From a bacterium (GTDB taxonomy: Bacteria > UBP13 > UBA5359): a stretch of 64,000 bases of DNA. The stretch's first letter is position 1, and every line of letters starts with the position of its first letter. The notes under the pieces were generated by a model. That model did no database searches, had not been told where the DNA came from, and worked only from the letters and a program-made list of their open reading frames with translations. Positions 21,156 through 31,413 of the stretch are shown here, piece after piece. Where the stretch lies: assembly GCA_028685295.1 (NCBI GenBank), contig JAQUEL010000004.1, positions 1-64,000 of the forward strand, given 5' to 3'. A program made the translations under genes and the position numbers.

Positions 21156-21440
21156 TTGAGTAGATCCTTGAAAAAGGGCCCTTATGTTGAAGAGAGCCTG
21201 ATGAAAAAGATTGAAGAGATGAATGCCAAGAACGAGAAGCGTCTTGTGAAAACTTGGTCACGCCGTTCAACCGTATTCCCACAGATGATTGGCCACACTA
21301 TAGCCATTCATGATGGGCGTAAGCATGTGCCGATCTATATTTCCGATAATATGGTCGGTCATAAGCTGGGTGAATTTGTGCCGACACGCTTCTTTAGAGG
21401 TCATGGATCTCATACAGAGCGTTCGACGTCTTTGAAATAA
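21156..21440 (+). CDS. rpsS: 30S ribosomal protein S19
   Basis: 94 residues starting at TTG 21156 with AAGGAGG 8 nt upstream. [19 protein letters not shown] and [20 protein letters not shown] are typical, as is [17 protein letters not shown]. It sits in the 30S head and contacts A-site tRNA. A 118-nt gap without a gene follows. Confidence 0.97.
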   Translation: MSRSLKKGPYVEESLMKKIEEMNAKNEKRLVKTWSRRSTVFPQMIGHTIAIHDGRKHVPIYISDNMVGHKLGEFVPTRFFRGHGSHTERSTSLK

Positions 21441-21573
21441 CCGGTATCTGCTTGTAAGCGGCAGGTTGGCTTGTAGCTTACGGCCCGCAACTCACACTTC
21501 AGGCATGGATCAGTGCTTAAGATGAGTAGCGAGCGCTGAGCATCAAGCTTGAGTAAATGTGGAGGTAAGCGTT

Positions 21574-21906
21574 ATGGAGGCAAAGGCCAGCGCAAAATAT
21601 GTGCGGATAGCCCCCAGAAAAGTTCGTTTTGTTATGGAGCTTATCAGGGGGAAACGTGTTGACGATGCTATAAATATTTTAAAATTCACGCCTAATATGG
21701 CTGCTAAGGCTATTGAAAAGGTAGTGCAATCGGCTGCCGCTAATGCCGAGCATAATATGGCTGCTGATCGAGAGCGTCTTTCGATAAGCCGAGCCTTTGT
21801 AGATGAAGGCCCGACGATGAAGCGTTTCCTGCCCAGAGCGCACGGCAGAGCCAACAGAATAAGAAAACGTACCAGCCATATAACGGTGGTAGTAAGCGAT
21901 AAATGA
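21574..21906 (+). CDS. rplV: 50S ribosomal protein L22
   Basis: 110 residues from the ATG at 21574, placed well by GGAGGTAAGC at 21560. An upstream in-frame GTG at 21559 overlaps that site and is unlikely. Features: [20 protein letters not shown] and the tunnel-lining hairpin around [20 protein letters not shown]. Confidence 0.96.
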   Translation: MEAKASAKYVRIAPRKVRFVMELIRGKRVDDAINILKFTPNMAAKAIEKVVQSAAANAEHNMAADRERLSISRAFVDEGPTMKRFLPRAHGRANRIRKRTSHITVVVSDK

Positions 21907-22026
21907 GCGTATAATGGCGGATGCGAATTGCTGCATAGTATGAACTGAAGGCAAATAATGCAAATGTGGAGCGTTAGGTTGAGAGAAAAACACTAGGGCT
22001 TCGCATTTGAAATGGAGGAAACGGAT

Positions 22027-22722
22027 TTGGGACAGAAGGTACATCCTTACGGGTTACGACTGGGAATTATAAAAGGCTGGAAGAGCAAGTGGTTCGATAA
22101 GCGTAACTACACGGAGAACCTGCATGAGGATTTGGGTCTAAGAAAATATATCAAGGAACGTCTCTATAATGCAGGTATTGCTGATATATTGATCGAGCGT
22201 CCGGGTAACAAGCTCAAGATAACCATAATTGCGGCTAAGCCCGGTATGGTAATCGGACGTGGAGGTAAGGGTGTCGACGAGCTCAAATTGGCGCTTGAAA
22301 AGCAGGTAGGTAAGCCCGTTTCTCTTAATATTGAAGAGATAAAGAAGGCCGATCTTGATGCTCAATTGGTAGCTGAGAGCATTGCCGCACAGCTGGAAAA
22401 GCGAACATCCTTCAGGCGTGCTATGAAACAAGCGGTTTCAAGGGCTATGAAGATGGGAGCTAAGGGTGTGAAAGTGGCATGTAGCGGTCGTTTGGGTGGT
22501 GCGGAAATGTCCCGTAGCGAGAGCTATAAAGAAGGTAAGATACCGCTGCACACTCTGCGTGCCGACATTGATTATGGTAACACGGAGGCCGTTACCACTT
22601 ATGGTCAGATAGGAATTAAGGTTTGGATATATAAGGGCGAGGTGCTGCCTGAATTGAAGAAGCCTGCAGGTCCGGTCGTTGCGGAACAGGTTCCGGCGGC
22701 TGTTTCTGCCGGAAAGGAGTAA
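22027..22722 (+). CDS. rpsC: 30S ribosomal protein S3
   Basis: 231 residues from the TTG at 22027, giving the family start [22 protein letters not shown] lies upstream. An in-frame ATG at 22012 overlaps the Shine-Dalgarno. The KH domain is seen as [17 protein letters not shown], and the C-terminal domain ends in an Ala/Pro/Val-rich tail. S3 forms part of the mRNA entry site. Confidence 0.96.
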   Translation: MGQKVHPYGLRLGIIKGWKSKWFDKRNYTENLHEDLGLRKYIKERLYNAGIADILIERPGNKLKITIIAAKPGMVIGRGGKGVDELKLALEKQVGKPVSLNIEEIKKADLDAQLVAESIAAQLEKRTSFRRAMKQAVSRAMKMGAKGVKVACSGRLGGAEMSRSESYKEGKIPLHTLRADIDYGNTEAVTTYGQIGIKVWIYKGEVLPELKKPAGPVVAEQVPAAVSAGKE

Positions 22723-22728
22723 GCGGTT

Positions 22729-23163
22729 ATGTTGATGCCCAAGAGAGTAAAGCATCGTAAGGTGCATCGCGGCAATATGAGGGGCGATGCCAGGGGCGGA
22801 TTTGAAGTAACATTTGGCGATTATGGGATTAAGGCCCTTGAGCCTGGCTGGGTTACAAGCCAACAAATAGAAGCCGCGCGTATTGCAATCAACCGATATG
22901 TAAGGCGTGGCGGTAAGGTCTGGATAAGGATATTTCCGGATAAATCGGTAACTGCCAAGCCTGCTGAAACCCGTATGGGCAGCGGTAAGGGGGCGCCTGA
23001 ATACTGGGTAGCCGTAGTAAGACCCGGGCGCGTACTGTTCGAAATATCCGGTGTAGAGCATGATGTCGCCAAGGAAGCGATGCGTTTGGCATCGCACAAG
23101 CTTCCTATAAAGACGAAGTTTGTAGCCCGAGAAGAGATGGGTGGTGGCGTTAATGAAGCGTAG
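22729..23163 (+). CDS. rplP: 50S ribosomal protein L16
   Basis: 144 residues starting [16 protein letters not shown], with [20 protein letters not shown] and [20 protein letters not shown]. It binds near the A site of the large subunit. Its last codons overlap the start of rpmC by 11 nt, indicating coupled translation. Confidence 0.97.
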   Translation: MLMPKRVKHRKVHRGNMRGDARGGFEVTFGDYGIKALEPGWVTSQQIEAARIAINRYVRRGGKVWIRIFPDKSVTAKPAETRMGSGKGAPEYWVAVVRPGRVLFEISGVEHDVAKEAMRLASHKLPIKTKFVAREEMGGGVNEA

Positions 23164-23347
23164 TCAGTTTAAAAATCAGTTAAAAGATATGAATTTGCAG
23201 GAGTTAGCGCTAAAATTGGCTGAGGCCAAGGAAGAGCTGTTTAATCTCCGTTTCAAAAGAGCAACCGGTAATCTTGAAAATCCTTCACGTATGGGAACGG
23301 TGAAGAAGGAGATTGCCAGGATAATGACCGCAATGGCGGGAAAGTAA
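23153..23347 (+). CDS. rpmC: 50S ribosomal protein L29
   Basis: 64 residues from ATG 23153, inside the end of rplP. The two-helix form is recognisable from [20 protein letters not shown] and [17 protein letters not shown]. It lies by the tunnel exit with L23. No strong separate Shine-Dalgarno is seen, which fits coupling to rplP. Confidence 0.94.
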   Translation: MKRSQFKNQLKDMNLQELALKLAEAKEELFNLRFKRATGNLENPSRMGTVKKEIARIMTAMAGK

Positions 23348-23420
23348 GATACAGGTTAGCAATTAATGCTTGGAACATACAGCAGCGGCGGTGTTCCGAT
23401 ACGATCAGGGGGATATTGGA

Positions 23421-23678
23421 ATGGAAAAGCGTGCGTTACGCAAAGTAAGAGAAGGTGTGGTAGTGAGTGATAAGATGGATAAGACCATCACAGTAGCTGT
23501 TGAAACGCGCGTTCAGCACCCTCTCTACAAAAAGTTTATTCGTAAAACCACAAAGTTTAAGGCGCATGATGGAGAGAATCAGGCTCGCAATGGCGATGTT
23601 GTCCGACTAATGGAAACCAGGCCGCTAAGTAAGGATAAGCGATGGCGGTTGGTTCAGATTCTCAAGAAAGCAGAGTGA
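23421..23678 (+). CDS. rpsQ: 30S ribosomal protein S17
   Basis: 85 residues from ATG 23421 with GGGGGAT upstream; a longer reading from 23370 has no site. OB-fold S17 features: [19 protein letters not shown] and [18 protein letters not shown], then [15 protein letters not shown]. It is an early-binding protein of the 30S body. Confidence 0.96.
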   Translation: MEKRALRKVREGVVVSDKMDKTITVAVETRVQHPLYKKFIRKTTKFKAHDGENQARNGDVVRLMETRPLSKDKRWRLVQILKKAE

Positions 23679-23690
23679 CGGAGGCAGGCA

Positions 23691-24062
23691 ATGATACAAT
23701 CACAGACCAGACTAAGGGTTGCAGATAACTCTGGCGCACGTGTACTGATGTGTATACGGGTCCTAAAGGGTTCAGGCGCTCGTTATGCCGGAGTGGGCGA
23801 TATAATTGTCGGAGTGGTAAAGCAGGCCATACCTAATGCCCCCGTAAAGAAGGGTGAAGTAGTCAAAGCGGTTGTGGTGCGTACAAACAAAATTACCAAG
23901 CGTTCTGATGGTTCGTCCATACGATTTGATGATAATGCCGCGGTTATAATCAATGAACAGAAGAACCCCCGTGGCACTCGTATCTTTGGGCCGGTAGCCA
24001 GAGAGCTTAGAGAAACGGGAGATTTCTCCAAGATTATATCTCTGGCACCTGAAGTTCTTTAA
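23691..24062 (+). CDS. rplN: 50S ribosomal protein L14
   Basis: 123 residues, standard length: [20 protein letters not shown] at the start, [15 protein letters not shown] in the middle and [14 protein letters not shown] near the end. It lies at the subunit interface and is the binding site of the silencing factor RsfS. It is 12 nt after rpsQ. Confidence 0.97.
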   Translation: MIQSQTRLRVADNSGARVLMCIRVLKGSGARYAGVGDIIVGVVKQAIPNAPVKKGEVVKAVVVRTNKITKRSDGSSIRFDDNAAVIINEQKNPRGTRIFGPVARELRETGDFSKIISLAPEVL

Positions 24063-24187
24063 AAGGTGTATAGGCGGTAGCTGTTCTGGCTGTTAGGGCA
24101 ATACGAAGTTTAGGCTTAATTATGGGTTAACATTGCCGAACTGCTAAATGCCTACAGCCTGGAAAGCTGGAAAAAGAGGTGTAAAGA

Positions 24188-24520
24188 TTGGGCACAAATA
24201 ACAGAGTGCATGTAAAGAAAGGCGACACGGTTGCAGTCCTGGCAGGTAAAGATAAAGGTAAGCAGGGTAAGGTTACGCGTGTCCTGCCAAAGGCCGATAA
24301 AGTCATTGTTGAAGGTGTTAACCTGGTAAAGAAACACCTCAAGGCCGGACCTAAAGTACGTCAGGCCGGAATTGTTTCCCAGGAGGCACCGTTGCATAGC
24401 AGCAATGTAATGTTGATATGCTCGAAATGTGGTGTCCCGTCAAGAGTCGGTTTCACCGTAACGGATGGCAGGAAAGCAAGGGTTTGCAGAAAGTGCGGCG
24501 AGATAGCCGATAAGGTCTGA
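24188..24520 (+). CDS. rplX: 50S ribosomal protein L24
   Basis: 110 residues from TTG 24188 (AGAGGTG upstream). KOW motif around [20 protein letters not shown], and a C-terminal zinc-ribbon-like pair CSKCG and CRKCG. It starts 50S assembly. The 125-nt spacer before it holds A/G-rich word repeats (CTGGAAAGCTGG) but no gene. Confidence 0.96.
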   Translation: MGTNNRVHVKKGDTVAVLAGKDKGKQGKVTRVLPKADKVIVEGVNLVKKHLKAGPKVRQAGIVSQEAPLHSSNVMLICSKCGVPSRVGFTVTDGRKARVCRKCGEIADKV

Positions 24521-24546
24521 GCAGGCGGACACGCGGGGAGGAAGAT

Positions 24547-25089
24547 ATGTCTAGATTAAAAGATAAGCATTTAAAGGAAGTCGTACCTGCCATGATGGAG
24601 CAATTCGGGTTTAAGAATATCATGCAGGTTCCGAAGGTAACAAAGATAGTTGTCAATATGGGTGTTGGGGATGCCATTTTGGATCCCAAGCTCCTCGATG
24701 CGGCTGTGAATGATCTGGCGCTTATAACCGGGCAGCGGCCGTTGGTTACCAAAGCCAAGAAATCCATTGCCAGCTTTAAAATCCGTGAGGGTATGTCTAT
24801 TGGCTGTAAGGTGACGCTGCGCGGCGAAACTATGTATAACTTTCTTGATAAATTAATAAATGCAGTTTTACCACGTGTACGTGATTTTAGCGGGGTTTCT
24901 CCTAAATCATTTGACGGCAGAGGAAATTATGCTCTCGGCTTGAAGGAGCAATTGATATTCCCTGAGATAGATTATGACAAAGTAGTCAAAACAAGGGGAA
25001 TGGATATAATTATTGTTACCAGCAGTGATAATGACGATCAGGCCCGAGCATTGCTTGCAAAGATGGGTATGCCTTTCAGGGAAAGCTGA
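24547..25089 (+). CDS. rplE: 50S ribosomal protein L5
   Basis: 180 residues: [38 protein letters not shown] and FPEIDYDKV are family features. It binds 5S rRNA in the central protuberance. Normally rpsN follows directly; here an EF-G-like gene begins a few bases after the stop, and its extended frame even overlaps the rplE end. Confidence 0.97.
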   Translation: MSRLKDKHLKEVVPAMMEQFGFKNIMQVPKVTKIVVNMGVGDAILDPKLLDAAVNDLALITGQRPLVTKAKKSIASFKIREGMSIGCKVTLRGETMYNFLDKLINAVLPRVRDFSGVSPKSFDGRGNYALGLKEQLIFPEIDYDKVVKTRGMDIIIVTSSDNDDQARALLAKMGMPFRES

Positions 25090-25096
25090 GGAGGGG

Positions 25097-27172
25097 ATTA
25101 CGACGGAACGCTTTGATATCGATCATCTGAGGAATATTGCTGTTGTCGGTCATAGTGGGTGTGGTAAAACAACTTTAGTGGAGTCGTTGTTATACAACTC
25201 CGGAATGGTCGACAGATTAGGTAAAGTGGATGAGGGCAATACAGTTTCCGATTATGATCCGGAAGAGGTAAAGCGCCGCATCTCGATTAACACCACGGTA
25301 GAGCCAGTTATCTGGAAGGGATGGAAAGCCAATATCCTGGACACTCCGGGGTATGCGGATTTCATTGGTGAAGTAAAGAGTGCTCTTCGTGTGGTGGAAG
25401 GCACGCTGATTACGGTTTGTGCTGTTTCAGGCGTTGAGGTAGGCACTGAAAATGTCTGGTCACTGTCGGCTGATAGGAACATGTCCAGAGTGTTCTTTAT
25501 TAATAAGATGGATCGTGAAAATGCGAATTTTGTCGGAACTCTTTCTCAACTCAGGGATGGATTTGGCAATAATGTTGTGCCGTTACAGTTGCCGATTGGA
25601 TCGGAGCAAGATTTCAAGGGTGTTGTAGATCTGTTACAGATGAAAGCAATTCTGTACACAGATGGAAAGGATTACACCATTACGGATATTCCTTCTGAGC
25701 TGATGGACGAGGCGACCGCCAATAGGGAGAAAGTAATAGAACTGGCTGCGGAAGGTGACGATGATCTTCTGATGAAGTATCTGGAGGGTGAGGATCTGAC
25801 CGCTGATGAAGTTATTTATGGAATGAAGCGTGCTATTAGTGCTGGAAACGTATTTCCGGTTTTTTGTGGGTCAGCTGCGACAGGTATAGGCGTTCAGTCG
25901 CTGATGGAGGCATTGATCGAGTGGATACCTGCACCGGTAGCCACGGTTACAGGTACTGATCCCAAAACCGATGATGCAATTGAAATTGATACGGATAAGC
26001 TGGCGGCGTTGGTATATAAAACTATGGCTGATCCTTATGTTGGTAAGCTCACATATTTTAGAGTCTTTACCGGTACATTGAAATCTGATTCCCACGTTTA
26101 CAATCCTCTGCATGAACATGCCGATGAGCGTGTAGGCCAGGTGTTTTATACCACCGGTAAGAAGCAAGAGGCTACAGATGGTGTGGGTGCCGGTGATTTT
26201 GGTGCGGTAGCAAAGCTGCAGGTAACGGTAACCGGTGATACATTGTGTGATAAGGATAAGCAGATCGTAATTCCCGGCATAAGCTTTCCGCACCCAATAA
26301 TGTCGGCTGCTGTTTATCCTAAGACAAAAGGCGATGAAGACAAGCTTGGGGCGGCACTGCAGCGCATGGTGGATGAAGACCCTACATTACATGTTCGACG
26401 AGATACGGAGACCGGGGAAACGCTGCTTTCCGGTATGGGTGAAACGCATATTGATATAGCTGTTGATCGTTTGAAACGTAAGTTCGGTGTTGATGTGGCA
26501 GTAGCCGTACCGAAGATACCGTATCGTGAAACGGTAACTGCTCAGGCCAAATCGGAATATAAACATAAGAAGCAATCCGGTGGTCGCGGTCAATACGGAC
26601 ATTGTGTTATAGAGATCGAACCTATGCCGCGAGGTGAAGGGTTTGAGTTTGTTGATAAGATATTTGGCGGTGCTGTACCCAGGCAGTATATTCCTGCAGT
26701 GGAGAAGGGTGTGCGTGAAGCTATGCAGGAAGGCATTCTGGCTGGATACAATGTTGTGGATGTCAAGGTGACGCTGGTCGACGGATCCTTCCATCCGGTT
26801 GATTCATCGGAGATGGCTTTTAAGATTGCCGGCTCTATGGCCTTCAAAAAAGGGTTTGCCGATGCCGCGCCTGTTCTACTGGAGCCGGTCATGAACGTTG
26901 AAGTGAATGTGCCGGATGCCAATACCGGTGATATAATCAGCGATCTGAACACCAAGCGAGGCCGTATACTTGGTATGGAACCGCAAGGTAGCGGCCGTAC
27001 GGTGGTAAAGGCCATAGTGCCTCTGGCTGAAATGCAGAGATATAGCATTGACCTGACCTCGATAACGCAGGGACGCGGTAGCTTTATCATGGAAGAGTCG
27101 CATTTTGAAGAGGTGCCGGCACATACGGCTGAGCGAATCATTGCTGAAGCCGCAAAAGCGAAGAAGGAATAG
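25097..27172 (+). CDS. Elongation factor G-like paralog embedded in the spc operon
   Basis: About 691 residues. A GTPase of the EF-G-like subfamily: GHSGCGKTTLVE (P-loop), DTPGYADF where true EF-G has [15 protein letters not shown], then domains II-V with [13 protein letters not shown]. It is only partly similar to fusA. The gene sits between rplE and rpsN, where no other gene is usual. The frame has no ATG, GTG or TTG near its natural N-terminus (around TERFDIDHLRN). Nearest codons are ATT 25097 and ACG 25100/25103, next to GAGGAGGGG. The ribosomal role of such paralogs is not settled. Confidence 0.88.
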   Translation: MTTERFDIDHLRNIAVVGHSGCGKTTLVESLLYNSGMVDRLGKVDEGNTVSDYDPEEVKRRISINTTVEPVIWKGWKANILDTPGYADFIGEVKSALRVVEGTLITVCAVSGVEVGTENVWSLSADRNMSRVFFINKMDRENANFVGTLSQLRDGFGNNVVPLQLPIGSEQDFKGVVDLLQMKAILYTDGKDYTITDIPSELMDEATANREKVIELAAEGDDDLLMKYLEGEDLTADEVIYGMKRAISAGNVFPVFCGSAATGIGVQSLMEALIEWIPAPVATVTGTDPKTDDAIEIDTDKLAALVYKTMADPYVGKLTYFRVFTGTLKSDSHVYNPLHEHADERVGQVFYTTGKKQEATDGVGAGDFGAVAKLQVTVTGDTLCDKDKQIVIPGISFPHPIMSAAVYPKTKGDEDKLGAALQRMVDEDPTLHVRRDTETGETLLSGMGETHIDIAVDRLKRKFGVDVAVAVPKIPYRETVTAQAKSEYKHKKQSGGRGQYGHCVIEIEPMPRGEGFEFVDKIFGGAVPRQYIPAVEKGVREAMQEGILAGYNVVDVKVTLVDGSFHPVDSSEMAFKIAGSMAFKKGFADAAPVLLEPVMNVEVNVPDANTGDIISDLNTKRGRILGMEPQGSGRTVVKAIVPLAEMQRYSIDLTSITQGRGSFIMEESHFEEVPAHTAERIIAEAAKAKKE

Positions 27173-27243
27173 TTGTTTAGGCGAGGGGAATTCAGAAATT
27201 TGGACCCCCTGGCTCCTGACTTCTGATAAGATGGAGGTAAGAA

Positions 27244-27429
27244 GTGGCTAAGAAGAGTCTGGTAAATAAGACAAATGCGCAGCCGAAGTTTTCTGTAAGA
27301 CAACACAGCCGCTGTCGTATATGCGGGAGACCACGTGGTTTTATGCGTAAGTTCGGTATGTGCCGGATCTGTTTCAGAACGCTGTCACATCGTGGCATGA
27401 TACCCGGTATTACCAAGTCAAGCTGGTAA
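27244..27429 (+). CDS. rpsN: 30S ribosomal protein S14, zinc type
   Basis: 61 residues from GTG 27244 with GGAGGTAAGAA upstream. The two pairs CRICG and CRICF form the zinc knuckle of the short S14 type typical of Gram-positives. It lies in the 30S head. The 71-nt spacer before it separates it from the EF-G-like gene. Confidence 0.97.
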   Translation: MAKKSLVNKTNAQPKFSVRQHSRCRICGRPRGFMRKFGMCRICFRTLSHRGMIPGITKSSW

Positions 27430-27475
27430 CCGTAAGATTATGCAATAGTGCAAGTGTGAGTGGAGGGTGATAATC

Positions 27476-27868
27476 GTGACCGATCCTATAGCTGATATGC
27501 TGACAAGGATACGTAATGCCAGCAGGGCCAATCATGATGTTGTAGAGGTCCCTGCATCAAAGATAAAGATGGCGCTTGCGGATATATTGAAGGAAGAGGG
27601 ATTCATTAATCGTTTTGAGGTCAGTAAGCGTAAACCTCAGGATGTTATTAGGATTCACCTGAAATACGGGCCCAAGCGTGAAGCCGTTATAACCGGTATT
27701 ACCAGAGTTAGTAAACCAGGCATAAGGGTGTATGCCCGTCATGCCGAGGTGCCTAAAGTTCTTAACGGGCTTGGAGTGGCTGTTTTGTCTACCTCCAAGG
27801 GTATTCTCACCGACAAAGCTGCCAGAGCAGCCGGTGTCGGCGGCGAAGTTCTATGTTATGTCTGGTAG
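27476..27868 (+). CDS. rpsH: 30S ribosomal protein S8
   Basis: 130 residues from GTG 27476, with GGAGGGTGA at 27462-27470. An earlier GTG at 27467 lies inside that site. Features: [15 protein letters not shown] at the start and [20 protein letters not shown] near the end. S8 binds 16S rRNA and, in other bacteria, spc mRNA. Confidence 0.96.
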   Translation: MTDPIADMLTRIRNASRANHDVVEVPASKIKMALADILKEEGFINRFEVSKRKPQDVIRIHLKYGPKREAVITGITRVSKPGIRVYARHAEVPKVLNGLGVAVLSTSKGILTDKAARAAGVGGEVLCYVW

Positions 27869-27884
27869 AATGGAGGTATGACCG

Positions 27885-28430
27885 ATGTCAAGAATTGGGA
27901 AAATGCCTATTCCCATCCCGGCAGGGGTCGGAATTAAGGTTGAAAATAGTATAGTAACCGTTGAAGGGCCTAAAGGTAAATTGACACAGCATTTGAACCC
28001 TGATATGAAGGTTGTTGTGGAAGATAGCGTTGTCCGGGTAGAAAGGCCGACTGACAGTAAGTTGCACAGAGCCTTGCACGGCTTAAGCAGGTCCTTAGTC
28101 GCCAATATGGTTGAGGGTGTGACCAATGGTTATACCAGGCGGTTGGTTATTACCGGTGTGGGTTATCGTGTGCAAAAGCAGGGTAATGACCTAGTATTGC
28201 AGGTGGGTTTCTCACATCCTGTTGAAGTCACGCCGATGGAAGGCATTGAATTGAACGTAGAAGGAAATAACCGGATAATAGTTCAGGGTATTGATAAGCA
28301 GCGCGTTGGAGAGATGGCTGCCAATATCAGGGCCATATTGCCGCCTGAGCCGTATAAAGGCAAGGGTATAGCTTATGAGGGCGAGCGTATCCGCAGGAAG
28401 GCCGGTAAAGCCGGCAAGGTTGGTAAATAG
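27885..28430 (+). CDS. rplF: 50S ribosomal protein L6
   Basis: 181 residues: [14 protein letters not shown] start, [20 protein letters not shown] and [20 protein letters not shown] toward the end. Two repeated alpha/beta domains bind near the sarcin-ricin loop. GGAGGTATGACCG precedes the ATG. Confidence 0.97.
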   Translation: MSRIGKMPIPIPAGVGIKVENSIVTVEGPKGKLTQHLNPDMKVVVEDSVVRVERPTDSKLHRALHGLSRSLVANMVEGVTNGYTRRLVITGVGYRVQKQGNDLVLQVGFSHPVEVTPMEGIELNVEGNNRIIVQGIDKQRVGEMAANIRAILPPEPYKGKGIAYEGERIRRKAGKAGKVGK

Positions 28431-28452
28431 GCTGAGTTGAAGGAGTTAGGCG

Positions 28453-28821
28453 ATGGGTAATACAGCAAAAAAAGTAATAGCCAGACAAAAAAGGCATTTT
28501 CGGGTTAGAAACAAGGTATCCGGTACGCCGCAACGGCCAAGGCTTAATGTTTTTAGAAGTCTATGCCATATATATGCACAAGTTATAGATGATCAGGCGG
28601 GCAATACGCTGTGTGCAGCTTCTACGATAGACCCGGAGATCAAGGGTGACATTGAGAATGGCGGAAATATCCAGGCTGCCGCTGCGGTAGGCAATCTTAT
28701 CGCCAAGCGTTGCCTTGATACCGGAGTAAGCGAAGTAGTTTTTGATAGAGGCGGCTATCTCTATCATGGCCGCGTGAAGGCTCTGGCTGAAGCTGCACGC
28801 GAAGCCGGATTGAAGTTCTAG
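28453..28821 (+). CDS. rplR: 50S ribosomal protein L18
   Basis: 122 residues with [20 protein letters not shown] and [20 protein letters not shown]. It binds 5S rRNA with L5 in the central protuberance. The N-terminal basic tail carries the RNA-binding residues. AAGGAG lies upstream of the ATG. Confidence 0.97.
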   Translation: MGNTAKKVIARQKRHFRVRNKVSGTPQRPRLNVFRSLCHIYAQVIDDQAGNTLCAASTIDPEIKGDIENGGNIQAAAAVGNLIAKRCLDTGVSEVVFDRGGYLYHGRVKALAEAAREAGLKF

Positions 28822-28836
28822 CATGGAGGAGAAGTA

Positions 28837-29337
28837 ATGGCTAAGATAGATCCTAATACACTTGTGCTTACCGAAAAGGTAGTCAAGATCAACAGGGTTG
28901 CCAAAGTACTTAAAGGCGGCCGTAAGTTTAGCTTCAGTGCGCTGGTGGTCGTGGGTGATGGTCAGGGACATGTGGGAGCAGGGCTGGGAAAGGCCGGTGA
29001 GGTACCAGAGGCGATTCGTAAGGGTATTGAAGATGCCAAAAAGAACCTTATAAAACTTCCACTTGTGGGAACGACGATTCCCCATGAAATCAGTTGGACA
29101 TTAGGCGCCGGCAAGGTTATATTGAAGCCTGCTGCTCCAGGAACAGGCGTTATTGCCGGTGGACCTGTGCGTGCCGTCCTTGAGGCTGCCGGTGTCAAGG
29201 ATATCCTAACTAAGTCCCTGGGGACATCCAATGCTATCAACGTTGTAAGGACTGTTATGGATGCTTTGCAGCATATACGTTCTGCAGAGGATGTAGCCAG
29301 GATACGCGGCAAGAAAGTCGAAGACCTGGCCGGTTAG
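28837..29337 (+). CDS. rpsE: 30S ribosomal protein S5
   Basis: 166 residues: the double-stranded RNA-binding-like domain ([20 protein letters not shown]) and [20 protein letters not shown]. It lines the mRNA entry tunnel; known spectinomycin- and ram-type changes fall in its loops. GGAGGAGAAG precedes the ATG. Confidence 0.97.
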   Translation: MAKIDPNTLVLTEKVVKINRVAKVLKGGRKFSFSALVVVGDGQGHVGAGLGKAGEVPEAIRKGIEDAKKNLIKLPLVGTTIPHEISWTLGAGKVILKPAAPGTGVIAGGPVRAVLEAAGVKDILTKSLGTSNAINVVRTVMDALQHIRSAEDVARIRGKKVEDLAG

Positions 29338-29357
29338 AGGAACGGAGGTAAATTAGA

Positions 29358-29540
29358 ATGGCGAGGCTGAAGGTTACTCTGAAAAAGAGCGCTATCGGAG
29401 CGCCTAAAGATCACAAAGCCACTATAGCAGCTCTCGGCTTGCGTAAGCTGAATGCGGTAAGATATCATAATGATCACCCTCAGGTGATAGGGATGATCAA
29501 CAAGGTGCGCTATATGCTGGAAGTGGAAAAGGAAGACTGA
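29358..29540 (+). CDS. rpmD: 50S ribosomal protein L30
   Basis: 60 residues with [19 protein letters not shown] and [14 protein letters not shown], the standard short bacterial form. ACGGAGGTAAATTAGA lies before the ATG, 20 nt after rpsE. A 123-nt spacer to rplO follows and contains an AT-rich stretch with a possible TAAAAT -10 box near 29588. Confidence 0.95.
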   Translation: MARLKVTLKKSAIGAPKDHKATIAALGLRKLNAVRYHNDHPQVIGMINKVRYMLEVEKED

Positions 29541-29663
29541 GAATATATTTAGCGGTTATTTGTATCTGGATATCGTAAATTATTATGGTAAAATAGAAAG
29601 GCTGATGATTGAGACATAGCCTGAGAAAGTTGTTTAACGTTCAGTTGAAAGTAGGTGCGAGCA

Positions 29664-30101
29664 TTGGAATTACATGATCTGCGTCCGGCAAAGGGTGCGA
29701 GACATAGTATAAAGCGTGTCGGCCGCGGCACAGGTTCCGGTCACGGGAAAACGTCCTGTCGTGGACAGAAGGGACAGAAAGCTCGTGGCAGTGTGCGTCC
29801 GGGTTTTGAAGGCGGGCAGACGCCTCTCTACAGACGTCTTCCCAAATTAAGGGGATTCACTAATATATTCTCGGTCGATTATGCTGAAATAAATGTGGCG
29901 GACCTTAATCGCTTTGATAATGGTACTGAGGTATCGCCGGAATTACTGTTGGGACTGGGAATGGTTAACGATCTGAAAGACGGACTCAAGATTCTGGGCG
30001 ATGGTGCGTTGGAGCGTAACCTCACTGTAAAGGCAAATCGTTTTACAAAGTCCGCTGCGGAGAAGATTGAATCTGCCGGCGGCAAGGTAGAGGTGATATA
30101 G
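29664..30101 (+). CDS. rplO: 50S ribosomal protein L15
   Basis: 145 residues from TTG 29664 (AGGTG at 29653-29657 gives good spacing; GTG 29655 lies inside that site). [19 protein letters not shown] start and [17 protein letters not shown], the Gly-rich rRNA-binding stretch. The stop codon is immediately followed by the secY ATG. Confidence 0.95.
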   Translation: MELHDLRPAKGARHSIKRVGRGTGSGHGKTSCRGQKGQKARGSVRPGFEGGQTPLYRRLPKLRGFTNIFSVDYAEINVADLNRFDNGTEVSPELLLGLGMVNDLKDGLKILGDGALERNLTVKANRFTKSAAEKIESAGGKVEVI

Positions 30102-31379
30102 ATGTTGGCCTCTCTTTTGAGTGCCTTCAAGATTCCCGAACTGCGTAAGCGTATATTATATGTTTTCGGGATGATAGGAATTTTCGTTCTGGGATTACAT
30201 ATAGCGGTTCCCGGAATTGACAGGGTAGCCATGGAGAAGCTCTTCTCCAGCGGTGGCCTTCTTGGTTTGATGGACGTGTTTTCCGGCGGTGCATTACGCA
30301 AGTTTTCAATTTTTGCTATGGGTATAGCACCGTACATTAACGCCTCCATTATTATGCAGCTTCTTACAATTGCTGTGCCCACTTTGGAAGAGATGTCCAA
30401 AGAGGGCGAATCCGGTCGTAAGAAGATAACACAATATACCCGCTATCTGACGGTAGTGTTGGCCTTTTTTCAAGGCGGGGGTATATGTCTGTGGCTGTAC
30501 AAATCGAATATTCTTTCAGTTTCAACTGTAACATTCCCCATGATTGTTGTTACTCTGGTAGCTGGAACAGCCTTTCTTATGTGGCTGGGTGAACAGATCA
30601 CAGAGAAGGGGATCGGTAACGGTATTTCGCTGTTGATCTTCACCGGTATTCTGGCCAGGATGCCTAGTGACATCAGCCAGGTTATTCAAAGTATACGGGC
30701 GCATGCCGTGACCCTCTTTGATGTTCTGCTCTTCCTGGCAATTTTTGTTGCTATGGTAGTGGGTATAATATTTATCCAGCAGGGGCAGCGTCGTATACCT
30801 GTTCAGTATGCCAAGCGTGTGGTTGGACGCAGGATGTACGGCGGTCAGAGTACTTTTATTCCGTTGAAGGTTAATCAATCGGGGGTTATTCCTATAATCT
30901 TTGCGGTCTCGGTGCTTCTCTTCCCAGCTACTGTTGCTCAGTTTGCGCCGCAGGTTGGAGCATTGGGCAGCGTAATGACTTGGATTAAGAATATATTTTC
31001 ACCCGGATCGTTTTGGTACTCCTTCTTTTACGCGATATTGGTAGTGCTCTTTACTTTCTTTTACACTGCCGTTATCTTCAACCCGGTTGAGGTTGCCGAT
31101 AACATGAAGAAATATGGCGGCTTTGTTCCCGGTATAAGACCCGGCCGGCCGACGGCAGAGTATCTCAATAAAGTAATTACAAGAATTACCATGGCTGGAG
31201 CGTTTTTCCTGGCATTTATAGCCGTTGTGCCTACATATCTTATGAATCTGACGCATATACAGATATACTATATGTATGGAGGCACTTCGCTTTTGATTAT
31301 GGTTGGTGTGGCATTGGAGACCATGCAGCAGATCGAGGCTCATCTGCTTATGCGTAATTACGAGGGCTTCATAAAATAA
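30102..31379 (+). CDS. secY: Preprotein translocase subunit SecY
   Basis: 425 residues with ten predicted membrane spans. The plug region follows PGIDRVAMEKLF, and GIAPYINASIIMQLL and GISLLIFTGI are conserved. Cytoplasmic loops that bind SecA and ribosomes include QRRIPVQYAKR. It forms the Sec channel with SecE from the other end of this locus. The ATG directly abuts the rplO stop, so translation is probably coupled. Confidence 0.97.
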   Translation: MLASLLSAFKIPELRKRILYVFGMIGIFVLGLHIAVPGIDRVAMEKLFSSGGLLGLMDVFSGGALRKFSIFAMGIAPYINASIIMQLLTIAVPTLEEMSKEGESGRKKITQYTRYLTVVLAFFQGGGICLWLYKSNILSVSTVTFPMIVVTLVAGTAFLMWLGEQITEKGIGNGISLLIFTGILARMPSDISQVIQSIRAHAVTLFDVLLFLAIFVAMVVGIIFIQQGQRRIPVQYAKRVVGRRMYGGQSTFIPLKVNQSGVIPIIFAVSVLLFPATVAQFAPQVGALGSVMTWIKNIFSPGSFWYSFFYAILVVLFTFFYTAVIFNPVEVADNMKKYGGFVPGIRPGRPTAEYLNKVITRITMAGAFFLAFIAVVPTYLMNLTHIQIYYMYGGTSLLIMVGVALETMQQIEAHLLMRNYEGFIK

Positions 31380-31413
31380 ATGCGGGATTGTATTCGCATT
31401 TGGCAGGAGTGCA

